A stretch of 64,000 nt of DNA from Phycisphaerae bacterium (GCA_035275405.1 DATEMU010000012.1:496001-560000), one strand, 5' to 3'; shown: positions 18,389 through 27,805, counted from the stretch's first letter. A program made the numbers and translations. The notes: a model not told the origin generated them from the sequence alone.

Positions 18389-19143
18389 GTCGGACTCTCC
18401 GTGGTGGTCGCCTCTGCCGCTGCTATCCGCGGACATCGATGCTGGGCCATTAGTCGGCTGAGGGCGTCGTGCCAGCAGAATCGGATAAAGAGCGTTTGGA
18501 CTTTGAGATACTGCCGCCAGCCGAGGTTTTGATCGCCTTCGCTGCGTAGTGCGGCATATTTCCGCACGGCGTCGGTCACATGGGCGTGGGCGGCGTTGTA
18601 GACCACCTGTACCTGGCCGATCGGCATCTCGGCCTGGGCCATTTGCGAGACGGCAAAGGGCTCCGCCTGGCGGGCAGCCTGCACGGCGTCGAGATGTTCG
18701 GTGGCTGCATTCTGAAGTTCGTAGATCTGGACGGCCACGCCGACGATGGGCGTGTAGGCGTCGTATTCCGTAATTCCGGCGACGATGATCGCGTCGGCAC
18801 CGACGGCTTCCGTAACGGCGAGGGCGTGTGCCGGAGATTCGATCTGCTGCTTGCCCTGCGCCGCGAGAACGGCGATGACGCGGTTGACCGGCAGGACCGT
18901 GACGCCTTCGACGAAGGAGAGTTCGGAGGCGAGGAGGTCGGCGGTCTTGATGGGATCGAGATTGAAATCACCGCTGAAGTTGAGGATAGGTGCGACGGCC
19001 AGGGTCATCGGCGTGGGGAAGGCGTTATTGACGCGGACCTCGGCTTCACTGTGCGAGCAGCCGCCCGTCACGAGGGCGATGAGCGCGAACGCCGCAGCGA
19101 GCGACGCGCAGGTTCGGGATCTTCGGGCGGTCAAAGGGCCCAT
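18385..19143 (-). CDS. Putative outer-membrane lipoprotein, CsgG/LpoB-like domain
   Basis: A 252-residue protein with a lipoprotein signal (AFALIALVTGGCS, lipid-modified Cys at 29). The mature part has LAVAPILNFSGDFNLDPIKTADLLASEL and VGADAIIVAGITEYDAY, the pattern of CsgG/LpoB-like domains: an NF(S/T) strand, a 'leader' helix, then a GADAIIxG strand. It lacks the transmembrane barrel segment expected of a curli pore, so it is probably a periplasmic outer-membrane-attached accessory. Operon with the TolB-like protein upstream (16-base gap) and a small protein downstream (overlap). Possible cell-envelope role inferred. Confidence 0.7.
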   Translation of the reverse strand: MGPLTARRSRTCASLAAAFALIALVTGGCSHSEAEVRVNNAFPTPMTLAVAPILNFSGDFNLDPIKTADLLASELSFVEGVTVLPVNRVIAVLAAQGKQQIESPAHALAVTEAVGADAIIVAGITEYDAYTPIVGVAVQIYELQNAATEHLDAVQAARQAEPFAVSQMAQAEMPIGQVQVVYNAAHAHVTDAVRKYAALRSEGDQNLGWRQYLKVQTLFIRFCWHDALSRLMAQHRCPRIAAAEATTTESPT

Positions 19144-19158
19144 GCGGGTCGTTCCTCG

Positions 19159-20310
19159 TTACGGTTCGTCCGTCGAATTCACACGCGCGGCACGGTGGTC
19201 AATGGCGCGCCACGCCGGCTCAGCGGCGATGGCCGCGTCCAGCGGCTGCAGGCTCCAGATGTTTTCCGCATTGTCGGTTCGCGACGTAAAGTAGATGCGG
19301 CCGTCGATCGCCCAATGGGGAGAGTAGTTTTCGCCTTCGCCGTTGGTCAGCAGCATGAGCCCCCCGCCGTCCGCATCGACGACGCCGATTTCGCTTCTTT
19401 TGGGGGCCGAAGATGGCGTGTTTTTCGACGAATTGTCCGAGTTCGTATCGAATTGAATCGCGACAAAGGCGATTTGGCGACCGTCGGCGGACCATGCCGG
19501 GGCGATGAACGCTTTGTCGGGATCCGCCGCAATCTCGGTGGGAAAGAGCGCGTTGTTGCTCTCCAGTTTGAGGGTCCAGATGCTGAACCAGCGGCTCCCG
19601 CGCAATCGGGCGCGCTGGTAGGCGATCTTGTCACCCGTGGGGGACCACGAGGGGAAAAGCCCCTCGCCAACGAAGCGTTTTTCGCCGGGATTTTCCAGCG
19701 GGCAGGTCCAGAGTTCGCCGCGCCCCTCGCGGGGGTTGACGCGGCAATACACGAGGCGCTTGCCATCCGGCGACCAACTGGGGTGCAGTTCCGGCCATGG
19801 GGTCGAGGTGAGTTGTTGCGGGTTGCGTCCATCGGACTGGGCGACCCAGATGTCCCATTGACCGCCGCGATCGCTGGCAAAGGCGATTCGCTTGCCGTCG
19901 GGTGAGAACACCGGTTGGGCATCGTTGGCGGATTCGTCGGTGATCTGCGTACAGGCGGAACCGTCGACGGCCTTGATGTAAAGATGACTGAAGCGTGAGT
20001 GGCGCGTCGAGGCAAAGATCATGATCCTGCCGGAGCGGTCCAGGCTGGGGTCCAAATCCGCGCCTTCACTGCGCGGGGTATGTTGGGTGAGGTTGGAGGC
20101 GGGCTGTCCTTCAAAGATGATCTCCTGCTGGAACACATCCTGGCTGAACTGGTTGGGCGCGGCGGGTGTGCGGGAGGTCGGCGCATCGCCACCGGCAGGG
20201 TCCGCGACAACCGGTTGCGCGGCCTGCTGCGGCTGAATCGCGCAAGCCGTATTGATCAATGCGGCGTTAAGGAGGAACAGGAAGGTGCGGCGTAGGGGTC
20301 GTTTAGTCAT
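19159..20310 (-). CDS. TolB-like beta-propeller protein
   Basis: A 383-residue exported protein. The N-terminal signal ends around NTACAIQ, and a Pro/Ala-rich linker follows. A propeller of repeated PD40 motifs then appears: PVFSPDGKRIAFASDRGG, PSWSPDGKRLVYCRV, PSWSPTGDKIAYQRA, PAWSADGRQIAFVA and a degenerate PHWAIDGRIYFTS. It resembles the C-terminal propeller of TolB, but no N-terminal TolB domain or pal/tolA genes are nearby. GAGG lies upstream of the ATG. It heads a three-gene operon with a lipoprotein. Confidence 0.85.
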   Translation of the reverse strand: MTKRPLRRTFLFLLNAALINTACAIQPQQAAQPVVADPAGGDAPTSRTPAAPNQFSQDVFQQEIIFEGQPASNLTQHTPRSEGADLDPSLDRSGRIMIFASTRHSRFSHLYIKAVDGSACTQITDESANDAQPVFSPDGKRIAFASDRGGQWDIWVAQSDGRNPQQLTSTPWPELHPSWSPDGKRLVYCRVNPREGRGELWTCPLENPGEKRFVGEGLFPSWSPTGDKIAYQRARLRGSRWFSIWTLKLESNNALFPTEIAADPDKAFIAPAWSADGRQIAFVAIQFDTNSDNSSKNTPSSAPKRSEIGVVDADGGGLMLLTNGEGENYSPHWAIDGRIYFTSRTDNAENIWSLQPLDAAIAAEPAWRAIDHRAARVNSTDEP

Positions 20311-20648
20311 CTGAATCGAGCCTCACGCCGGACCGTTCGTGAGAAGGGGCTGCGGGCGTCGTGCTCAGCCTTGCTCTTCTCGCAGTGGACTTATCGGCTG
20401 TGAAAATCAGGCGAATCAGGATTCGCCAATGCTGACCGTACAGCGATTGTCCGATAAGCCGACGTGAGATTATCGACGCTGGGGAGGGGGAGTCTTGAGA
20501 ACGGCGAGTCGCCGTAAATTATTGTCTCTAATATGTTTGTGGATTATCGTAAAGCTGAAAAGATCGGCATTTCTCGCGCAAAATCGCGCAATAATTGCCG
20601 GCCTGCGGCCAGGAGTTCGGGGGCGAAGATCGTGGCCGGCATTGGCCG
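20311..20648. other. Intergenic region with a nested hairpin
   Basis: No convincing gene. CTTATCGG (20390-20397) can pair with CCGATAAG (20451-20458), enclosing a perfect inner hairpin GGCGAAT-CAGG-ATTCGCC (20410-20427). On the minus strand this would lie in the leader of the TolB-like operon. Short direct repeats TCGCGCAA lie near 20573-20590. No promoter with both boxes was found. Confidence 0.4.
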
Positions 20649-21716
20649 TTAGGGAGCCTTGTCAGGCGTCATACGCGCTTGAATATCCTGGCGGAACTTG
20701 AGGGCGGCGGCATTCTGCGGGTCTTCTTTGAGGACTTCGTTAATGTGGTCGATGGCGTCCTGAATACCGCCGAGATCCAGTTCGATTTGTGCGAGGAAGA
20801 TGCGCCAGCTGTGCTGCTTGGGGTCTTTACTCAAAGCTCTGAGGGCGAGCTCGCGGGCTTCGAGGAGATTAATCCTTCGCTCCGCGTCGGCCAGGGCCAT
20901 CGTCGCCTCGGCCATGACAAAGTAGGGCGGGGCGTCGTCGGGCTTGGCAGCCGACTGCGACTGGGCGGCCTTGATTTTGAGCAGATTGCAATCTTTGAGG
21001 CGGGCCAGTTCGGCTTTCTTGAACGGATCGGAACGAAGCTGGCCCATGGTCAACTCAATCGCCCGGTTCGCGTAACGGAGCGCGGCGTCGTTTTCCTGCG
21101 ACTCGTGTGAGGCTTCCCCGAGGTGCAATTGAACGCCGGCGTCGTTGGGGGCCAGATTCTCCGCTTCTTTGAGCGCGGCAATGGCCTGCTTGGTTTTCTT
21201 GCGCTTTTGCAGCACCGTCGCGTATTCAATGGTGATCTCAGCGGAGACCGGTTTGCCGTTTACTTCGGCCGGGGCAAGCCTCTTGGCGATTTCCAGGGGT
21301 CGCTCGGCCGAGGGATAGGCGTAGGACCTTCGATAGATCGAACCCACGGCCCAGTAGCCGCGAAAATCCTTGCTGCCGACGGGCGTGTTGTTGTACTTGT
21401 TCAAGTAATCCAGCGCGTCGGCGGATCGTCGGCTTTCGATAAGGAGGAGGGCTTGAATCAGCAGGATTCGGGGATGGTCCGGCTTCATGCGGCGAACGCG
21501 CTCCGTGACTGTCGCCGCCTCCTGGAGGTCGCCGGAATCGAAGAGCTTCAGGGCGTGGTCGAGCATTTCATCGGGGGTGGTGACGGGCGTGCCACCAGTG
21601 GGTTGCGGGGCCGGTGTCTGGCCGGTGGGAGCCTGGCCTTCCTGGGCGACCGCACGATGGGCGAGGAGCGCCAGCACGAGGGCCAGCGCGTAGGTGATGG
21701 AGGTTATGCGATGCAT
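20649..21716 (-). CDS. Periplasmic TPR-repeat protein
   Basis: A 355-residue protein with a cleavable signal peptide (ALALVLALLAHRAVA, then QEG), a Pro/Gly/Thr linker and several TPR-like helical pairs (LFDSGDLQEAATVTERVRRMKPDHP, EAENLAPNDAGVQLHLGEAS, AIDHINEVLKEDPQNAAALKF, among others). GGAGAAAG precedes the ATG. TPRs mediate protein-protein contacts; the partner is unknown. It lies 178 bases downstream of fliS on the same strand, but a hairpin intervenes, so membership of the flagellar cluster is doubtful. Confidence 0.8.
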   Translation of the reverse strand: MHRITSITYALALVLALLAHRAVAQEGQAPTGQTPAPQPTGGTPVTTPDEMLDHALKLFDSGDLQEAATVTERVRRMKPDHPRILLIQALLLIESRRSADALDYLNKYNNTPVGSKDFRGYWAVGSIYRRSYAYPSAERPLEIAKRLAPAEVNGKPVSAEITIEYATVLQKRKKTKQAIAALKEAENLAPNDAGVQLHLGEASHESQENDAALRYANRAIELTMGQLRSDPFKKAELARLKDCNLLKIKAAQSQSAAKPDDAPPYFVMAEATMALADAERRINLLEARELALRALSKDPKQHSWRIFLAQIELDLGGIQDAIDHINEVLKEDPQNAAALKFRQDIQARMTPDKAP

Positions 21717-21850
21717 GAGGTCTTTCTCCGGATCGAACGGGAGCAGGCCATTCAGAGATATCTACGTCTTCGCGGGCCCGGCCGTTCGCGCGGGGGAGTC
21801 CGCGGGGCACGCGAGAAGGGCATTATCGGCCCGATTAGGGTATCCGCCAA

Positions 21851-21882
21851 GCGCGGATCGAGCCGGCCGGGCGGCTCCGCGC
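21851..21882 (-). terminator. Hairpin downstream of fliS
   Basis: GCGCGGA and TCCGCGC form a 7-bp outer stem with a GCC/GGC inner stem. There is no T run, so it is a weak candidate for the end of the flagellar operon. Confidence 0.35.
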
Positions 21883-21894
21883 CGAGGGTAGAAG

Positions 21895-22347
21895 TTAGCC
21901 CTGGAGGCATAGGGTTTCTTGCGGCTGGGCGGTCGGATGGACCGGCCGGGCCCGGGGCGTAGGGGCGCCGGCGGTGAGCGATTTTTCGACGAGGAGCCTC
22001 CAGGTCTCGCGCTGGAAATCGAGGATCTCCAGGGCTTCGTCGATGGCCGCCACATCGCGGCGGAGGTTGGCGTCGACCAGCCGCCAGTAGATGAAGTTGT
22101 AGAGACCGGTCATGTGTTCGCAAAGCTGCGGCTGGACCTCGGGGCGGAGACCGGCCTTCATCTCGGTGATGATCTTCTGGGCGCGGAGGAGCTTCTCGCA
22201 GCTTGTATCGTAGTCCTTCTGGCGGAGGGCCTCGGCGGCCTGGCGGGCGAAGCGGATGGCGCCGTCGTAGAGCATCAGGTGGAGTTGCTCGGGGGTGGCG
22301 GTCAGGACCGCATTGCGGAGGTATTCGTCGGATGCGATGGGCGTCAT
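21895..22347 (-). CDS. fliS: Flagellar export chaperone FliS
   Basis: A 150-residue FliS, which binds newly made flagellin and keeps it unpolymerised until export. Family pattern: EYLRNAVLTATPEQLHLMLYDGAIRFARQA, the central KIITEMKAGLRPEVQP and YNFIYWRLVDANLRRD. A Pro-rich tail of about 25 residues is extra. It lies downstream of fliD on the same strand. The 247 bases between them hold no gene that I can support. Confidence 0.93.
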   Translation of the reverse strand: MTPIASDEYLRNAVLTATPEQLHLMLYDGAIRFARQAAEALRQKDYDTSCEKLLRAQKIITEMKAGLRPEVQPQLCEHMTGLYNFIYWRLVDANLRRDVAAIDEALEILDFQRETWRLLVEKSLTAGAPTPRARPVHPTAQPQETLCLQG

Positions 22348-22594
22348 GTGGTTGCGCGGGTCGTGCTCTCTGATACGTCGTGTCGCGGTCGTAACGCTTC
22401 CCCCCTTCTGTAGGATCGGAGCAGCGCTTGAGAGGGGTGAGTAGAAAGGGACGGGGGTTTCGCGCGGAATTGGCGCGGTCCGATATGACGCAAATGCGGA
22501 ATTCGGAAGTCGGAGTGCGCAAAGGAGAAGTGACGGGAAGAGAAGAGGGGCGGTGCGGCGGCTCGGCGGGAATCTCGCCCTCGAAGCAGAGGGT

Positions 22595-25500
22595 TTACAG
22601 GGAGAAGCCGGAAGACAGACCGGACAGACCGGAGAGGGCGGTTTGCTGGGATTGGAGGCGGGCGATGGCGGATTCGGTGGCGGCGAACTGGGCGAGGAGG
22701 CGCTGGCGGCGGCGCTCGACGAGCGTCTCCAACTGGGTGATTCGATTGTTGAGCAGGTCCTCGGAGGATTGCAGCGATTGATCCTGAAGCGCGATCGCGC
22801 CGGTCTCAGTGTCTGTCAGTTGCTTGATCGTCTGTTCGATGACGGGGCCGAAGCCGGTCTCGGCGGTGGTGAAGAGATATTCCACGCCGGCGGGGTCGCG
22901 CTCGTAGGCGGCGCGGAACTTTTCTTCGTTGAGGCTGATCGATGCGCCACCGGTCAACGAGATACCGATCTGGCTGAGGCGATTGAGCGTCGGGGCGAGA
23001 CCGGCGACGGAGCGGCTGGTGAGACCGATGAGTCGATCGCGGATGCGACGGGCGGTGGGGTCGGCGAAGAGGATGCCGCGGGCCTGGGTTTCGGAGTCAA
23101 AGCTGCTGAGTCGGTCGATCGAGGAGATGACTTCGTTGACGGCGGAGACAAATCCGGACACGTCTTCGAAGAGGCTGTCGATGTCCTGGGATACGGTAAC
23201 GGTGACGGGGGTTGTGCTGGTGCCGGTGAGATCGAGGCGGAGACCGCCGACGGCGTCGGTGAGGGTGTTGGTGGCGCTACTGAGGACCAAGGGCGATGCG
23301 GCGTCGGGAGGGCCGAAGAGGACGGTGGCGTCGCGGGCCTGGGAGAGGGTGTCGAAGGAGAGGCTCGTCGTGCCGGCGTCGATGGCGAGTTCGCCGATGC
23401 GGCCGGATTGGGTGGACGTAAGGCTGAGGCGATACGAACGGGCGCCGGAGTTGTCATTGATGATCGCGGCGCTGACCGGGGCGCGTGTGGATTTGATCTT
23501 GGCGAGGAGCGTGTCGAGCGTGTCGGCGGCGGTGACGGTGATGCGCGTTTCGAGGGAGCCGTCGAAATAGTTCTGGCCTTCGGCGGCGGTGCCGAGGATG
23601 CCGAGGGATTGGGCGGTCGTGCCGCCGCTTTCGCCAATGGTGAGTTTGCCGGGGCCGCCGGCGGTGTCTTCGAGGAGCAGGCCGTCGCCGGTGTCGTTAA
23701 TGCGGGCGGTGACGCTGATGCCGCGGGAGTTGATCTCGTCGATGACGTCCTGAAGCGATTGCTCGTTGCCCTGGGTGAGATCGACGACGGCGCTGGCGCC
23801 ATTGCTGTTGGTGATGCGGAAGGAACCGCGGGCGATGCCGCGACCGTTGTTGAGGTCGGCGAGGAGCGTGGCGGAGGAGAGATATTGGCGCTGGAGATTG
23901 CCGCTGGCGATTTTGGTCGTCGCAGAGTTCGCGGCGATGTGCAGGTCGGCGGCGGATGTGCCAGTCAGGTCGGAGACGGCGAGATTGCCGGCGCCGCCGC
24001 TGGTGTCGGTCAGCTCGATGCCCAGACCGCTCGAAGAGAATGCGGTGGTGATGGCGGTGGGGGCGGCGTTGATTGCGTCGAGCACGTCCTGAAGCGATTG
24101 GGCGGAGGAGAGGTCGATGGTGGCCGTCGTGCCCGCGCGGTCGGTGAGTTGGACCTGACCGAGCTGGACGCCGCTGCCGCCGTTAAGCGAGCGAAGCAGG
24201 ACGGTGTTGAGACCGGCGAGGAGGCGGCGGGATTGGATTGTGTTTCCGGTGGGGGTTGTGGTCAGGCCGAGGTCGTCGAGGGCGTGCGAGCCATTGAGTG
24301 CGGTCAGTTGGAACGGGTTCACGCCGGTGGTGTTGTCGGTGAAGACAAGCCCCAGGCCATTCGGCGCGAGGGAGGCGGTGAGTTTGCCATCGTTGCCAGT
24401 GCGGGTGTTGATGATGCGGACGAGGTCGCCGAGGGTGTCGACGAAGTAGATATCCTTGCCGGTGATCGTACCGGTGGTGGACGTGCCGAGCAGTCCGAGG
24501 TTTGCGGCGGTTGTGCCGGTGCCGATTTCTTCGATCTTTGTTGTGCCCGTGGCGGCGGAGGAATCGACAAGGGTGAGTTGCGAGCCGGTGAGGTTGACGG
24601 TGACGCCGGTGGCGGCGGATTCGATTGCAGTTTTGACATCGCCGATCGTTTGGGCCGCGGAGAGATCGACGTCGACTTGTTGACCGGCGCGCGTGGTAAG
24701 GCGGAGCGAGCCGTTGGTCGCGCCGCCGCCGCGATTGAGGACGGCGAGGGGGGTGTCGAGGGCGAGACGGTCGGAGAGGTCGAAGGAGAGCGTCGTGCCG
24801 TCCGCGAGGGCGGCGGAGAAGTCGGACTGACCGCGGAGGCGACGGACTCCGTTGCCATCGTTGAGGAGGGACAGGCGCGTGGATTCGGAGAGCGAAACCA
24901 AATCACTGCCGGTGATCTCGCCCGTCGCGCTCGCGCCGAGGATGCCCAGTTCGGATGCCGCACGGCCGCCATTGACTTCGGCAACGGCGAGTGTGCCGGC
25001 GGCGAGGCCGGTCTGGTCGGTGAGGACGAGGTGATCGCCTTCGATTCGGGCGACGATCTGGACGGCGTCGTCGGCATTGATGAGAGTGACCGCGTCGTTG
25101 ATGGTGGAGGCGGTGGCGAGGTCGATGACGGCGGATGCGCCGGAGCGATCGGTGATGCGGATCTTCCCGCGGTGGACGCCTTCTTCGCCATTGAGTTGGG
25201 AGAGGGGCGTGGAGCGGTTGAGGAGCCCCTGGGCCCCTTCGATGGTGAGGGTGCCCGCGCCGAGGGGCGTGGCATTGGATGAGGCGAAGCCGGAGGAGAG
25301 CAGTTGGTGCGCGGCGGCGAGGCTGCGGACGGTGAAGGTGTATTGGCCGGGCGTTGCCGTTGAGCCGGCGGAAGCGAGGAGGACGGATTCGTTGGAACTG
25401 GCGGCCTGGGTGCGGCGGAAGAAGTCGGCCTTGGTCAGGCGGGACGCGGTGTTCTGAACGGAGAGGAGCTGCGCGGAGAGTTGGAGCAGGGCGGCGCGGC

Positions 25501-25630
25501 GGGTGCCGATCGTTTGAAGCCGAGTCTGAAGTTGCGTAATGGGGCGGCGCTGGAGCGCGATCAGCGAATCGACCAGGTCGTTAATGGGGAGGCCGGAGAC
25601 GAGACCGGTGCCGAGGGAGATGCTGGACAT
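22595..25630 (-). CDS. fliD: Flagellar filament cap protein FliD, greatly expanded
   Basis: A 1011-residue FliD/HAP2, about twice the usual size. The N-terminal domain is typical (LGTGLVSGLPINDLVDSLIALQ; residues about 1-110), and so is the C-terminal domain (about 690-1011), ending in a coiled region ITQLETLVERRRQRLL. Between them lie four repeats of roughly 95-110 residues (about 140-235, 291-385, 470-565 and 585-680). Each has a flagellin-IN-like core (IDLSSAQSLQDVLDAIN type) and most end in LG(I/L)LGT. The cap folds flagellin at the filament tip. GAGG precedes the ATG. Part of the fliS-fliD-flagellin cluster. Confidence 0.95.
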   Translation of the reverse strand: MSSISLGTGLVSGLPINDLVDSLIALQRRPITQLQTRLQTIGTRRAALLQLSAQLLSVQNTASRLTKADFFRRTQAASSNESVLLASAGSTATPGQYTFTVRSLAAAHQLLSSGFASSNATPLGAGTLTIEGAQGLLNRSTPLSQLNGEEGVHRGKIRITDRSGASAVIDLATASTINDAVTLINADDAVQIVARIEGDHLVLTDQTGLAAGTLAVAEVNGGRAASELGILGASATGEITGSDLVSLSESTRLSLLNDGNGVRRLRGQSDFSAALADGTTLSFDLSDRLALDTPLAVLNRGGGATNGSLRLTTRAGQQVDVDLSAAQTIGDVKTAIESAATGVTVNLTGSQLTLVDSSAATGTTKIEEIGTGTTAANLGLLGTSTTGTITGKDIYFVDTLGDLVRIINTRTGNDGKLTASLAPNGLGLVFTDNTTGVNPFQLTALNGSHALDDLGLTTTPTGNTIQSRRLLAGLNTVLLRSLNGGSGVQLGQVQLTDRAGTTATIDLSSAQSLQDVLDAINAAPTAITTAFSSSGLGIELTDTSGGAGNLAVSDLTGTSAADLHIAANSATTKIASGNLQRQYLSSATLLADLNNGRGIARGSFRITNSNGASAVVDLTQGNEQSLQDVIDEINSRGISVTARINDTGDGLLLEDTAGGPGKLTIGESGGTTAQSLGILGTAAEGQNYFDGSLETRITVTAADTLDTLLAKIKSTRAPVSAAIINDNSGARSYRLSLTSTQSGRIGELAIDAGTTSLSFDTLSQARDATVLFGPPDAASPLVLSSATNTLTDAVGGLRLDLTGTSTTPVTVTVSQDIDSLFEDVSGFVSAVNEVISSIDRLSSFDSETQARGILFADPTARRIRDRLIGLTSRSVAGLAPTLNRLSQIGISLTGGASISLNEEKFRAAYERDPAGVEYLFTTAETGFGPVIEQTIKQLTDTETGAIALQDQSLQSSEDLLNNRITQLETLVERRRQRLLAQFAATESAIARLQSQQTALSGLSGLSSGFSL

Positions 25631-25662
25631 TCATGGGCCTCAATCCGCGCGGGGTACGATGG

Positions 25663-25854
25663 TTAGAGTCCGAGGGCACCGGCACGGCCGGAGTGTCCGT
25701 CGGACGAGCGAGGGGCCGAAATCGGGTCGATCTTCAAGGTGACGGGGGGCCTGGCGAAGGCCTGCGCGCGGAAGCGTTTTTTTCCGTTGACGTAACAGGT
25801 GAGGATGAAGCCATGTTTGCGGCAGGTGTCGTGTTCGAGAGTTCGATGAGGCAT
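25663..25854 (-). CDS. Possible small basic protein upstream of fliD
   Basis: A 63-residue frame beginning MPHRTLEHDTCRKHGFILTC. Its ATG has GGAGAAG at ideal spacing, and its stop is 32 bases before the fliD start. No family recognised and no membrane segment. The good ribosome site is the only positive evidence, so it may be spurious. Confidence 0.35.
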   Translation of the reverse strand: MPHRTLEHDTCRKHGFILTCYVNGKKRFRAQAFARPPVTLKIDPISAPRSSDGHSGRAGALGL

Positions 25855-25978
25855 TTGCGCTTCTCCGCGTGCGGCGATCCGGGGTCTGCCCTGACGGGGC
25901 GGACGTAAGTCTTATCGGTTGATTGCGGAGGCGAGTTGGATACGAGTGTGTGCGCGGCGCTCGGTAGAAATTGCGCGA

Positions 25979-26006
25979 TAGCGGCCGGCATGGGCGCCGG
26001 CCGCTA
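25979..26006 (-). terminator. Hairpin after the flagellin gene
   Basis: A perfect 11-bp stem TAGCGGCCGGC/GCCGGCCGCTA with a six-base loop lies 24 bases past the flagellin stop (minus strand). Only a short T tract follows, so termination is likely but unproven. Confidence 0.55.
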
Positions 26007-26029
26007 CCACGTTTCCTATTGCATCACTC

Positions 26030-27505
26030 TTACCGCAGCAGGGCGAGGACGTTTTGCGGAATCTGGTTGGCGACGCCGAGGATTTGCGTCGTGGCCTGTA
26101 CCAGAATCTGCGCCCGCGTGAGGTTGGCCACTTCGGTGGCGTAGTCGGTGTCGCGGATGGCGGACTCGGAGGCGGTGACGTTTTCGAGGGCGACACGCTG
26201 GCTGTTGAGATTGGTCTCGATCTGGTTGGCCTGGAAGCCACCCAAGCGACCGCTAAGGACCGCCACCTGCGTGATCGCGGCGGCGACGATATCCGCGGCC
26301 TTGGGATGATTGTCGGGATTGGTGATCGAATAGTTTCCACCGGAGGCGATCATGTTCAAGAATCCGGCGGCGGTGCTTCCGAGATTGGAGCTGTGCAACG
26401 ACGGGATTCCGATGCTCACGAGGCCGTCGGAGCCGACGGTTGAACCGATCTGGAAATTCGCTCCGCCTCCGGTGATGCCGAAGACGGACGAACCCAGCGT
26501 GGTGCCGAAGGCCGTGCTCAGGTCGACCACCATATCGAGACCACTGCTGCGGACGCGGGCGACGAGGCCCTTCACGGAAGCGGCCTGTCCGTTGACGAGG
26601 ACGGTGGCATCGCGGCCGCGGTCCTCGGTATCGCCCTGGTCACCAGGTGTGACGTTGAAGGTGCCGGTGATTTCGCGGACGGAGACGAATTCGTCGCTGC
26701 CGTAAGAGATGCTGTTGAAGCTGATGCCGGTGGCGCCGGCGCTGGCGGTGATGAGCGAGGCGGAGACACCGGTGAGGTTCTTGAAGCTGGCCACGGTCGT
26801 GGCGATCGAGCTGACGGTGGTGCCGCCGGTAAAGGTGAAAGTTTCGGTGCCGAGGCGGCCGCGGACTTCGATCGTGACATTGTTCGTGGCGGAGAGGGAG
26901 GCCGAACCACCGGCGGCGGAGAGGCCGCTGGTTCCGCCGGCCGAGATGGTGAGTTGGGCCGTCAGGGCGGACTGTGTGACCTGGACGGTGACGGGGAGGG
27001 TGCCGCCGGCGGGCACGCGGGCGCCGAAGATCTGGAGGCGGGGCAGATCGGCCTGGTTCTGGGCGCTGACCGTGTAGCCGAGCTGGCCGTTGAGAAGCTT
27101 CTTGGTGTTAAACGTCGTCGAATTGGCGACGCGGTTGATGCTTTCCAGGAGGGAGTCGATCTGCAACTGGTTGGCCTGGATTTCCTCGTCGGAGATGGCG
27201 CCGCTGTTGGTCGAGGAGCTGACCAGCTGCTTGACTTCGAGCAGGAGCTTGGAGACCTCGGCGAGGGCGGCATCGGCCGTCGAGATGACGTTGATGGCGC
27301 GGGTCGAATTGTCGATGGCCGCGTTGATGCCGCGGATCTCGGAGCGCAGCGCCTCGGAGGCAATCAGGCCCGCGGGGTCGTCGGCGCCGCGGTTGATCTG
27401 AAAGCCGGAACTTAGTCGTTCCAGGCGGGTGGCCAGGTCATCCTGGTTCCCGATGAGCTGCCGAATGGTGGTGAGCGCCGAGATGTTCGTGTTAATGCGA
27501 CTCAT
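26030..27505 (-). CDS. fliC: Flagellin
   Basis: A 491-residue flagellin. N-terminal D0/D1: MSRINTNISALTTIRQL, then LERLSSGFQINRGADDPAGL. The central variable region (about residues 150-370) includes a flagellin-IN-like segment. C-terminal D0/D1: ALENVTASESAIRDTDYATE, then LTRAQILVQATTQILGVANQ, ending NVLALLR. The ATG at 27503-27505 has a near-perfect GGAGGAA ribosome site, so the 13 extra upstream residues are excluded. FliS and FliD are encoded downstream and a flagellin-like protein upstream on the same strand. Confidence 0.97.
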   Translation of the reverse strand: MSRINTNISALTTIRQLIGNQDDLATRLERLSSGFQINRGADDPAGLIASEALRSEIRGINAAIDNSTRAINVISTADAALAEVSKLLLEVKQLVSSSTNSGAISDEEIQANQLQIDSLLESINRVANSTTFNTKKLLNGQLGYTVSAQNQADLPRLQIFGARVPAGGTLPVTVQVTQSALTAQLTISAGGTSGLSAAGGSASLSATNNVTIEVRGRLGTETFTFTGGTTVSSIATTVASFKNLTGVSASLITASAGATGISFNSISYGSDEFVSVREITGTFNVTPGDQGDTEDRGRDATVLVNGQAASVKGLVARVRSSGLDMVVDLSTAFGTTLGSSVFGITGGGANFQIGSTVGSDGLVSIGIPSLHSSNLGSTAAGFLNMIASGGNYSITNPDNHPKAADIVAAAITQVAVLSGRLGGFQANQIETNLNSQRVALENVTASESAIRDTDYATEVANLTRAQILVQATTQILGVANQIPQNVLALLR

Positions 27506-27805
27506 GGATTCCTCCCTGAACGCCAGGCCGCGGGATACGTTCACCCCGCGACGGGAGTCACAACCGTGTGCTCCCTGATCTGGCTCTACCCCGTCGGCGT
27601 TCGCCGTCGGGACTTTGTTGTATTGACCGTGGTTTCGGTCCCGCCGCCTCTAACATCGAGGTGGTTCGAGCCTTCGGTCAACCGACGAGGCTATCGGGCC
27701 GCCATTCGTCCGACTTTCATTAACTGGTGCGAGAATATTTGTACGAGGCGGCGAGTGACGCGCAGCGGCAGCGGTTTGAGCAGGGGCAATGGCGGGAGGT
27801 CTCTT
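27506..27805. other. Leader/intergenic region upstream of flagellin
   Basis: No gene supported. A near-palindrome CCCGTCGGCG/CGCCGTCGGG lies around 27591-27613. A sigma-28-like box (CCCGATAG on the minus strand at 27691-27698, GAAA 16 bases upstream) is too weak to call a promoter. Confidence 0.3.

Noticed and set aside
20495..20701. A 68-codon plus-strand frame between the TolB-like operon and the TPR gene.
   Set aside because: No ribosome site, no recognisable sequence, and it overlaps the 3' end of the TPR gene.
22553..25282. A 909-codon open frame on the plus strand opposite fliD.
   Set aside because: It is antisense to a clear FliD, has Gly/Glu/Val-rich composition typical of the complement of GC-rich coding DNA, and shows no motif or ribosome site.
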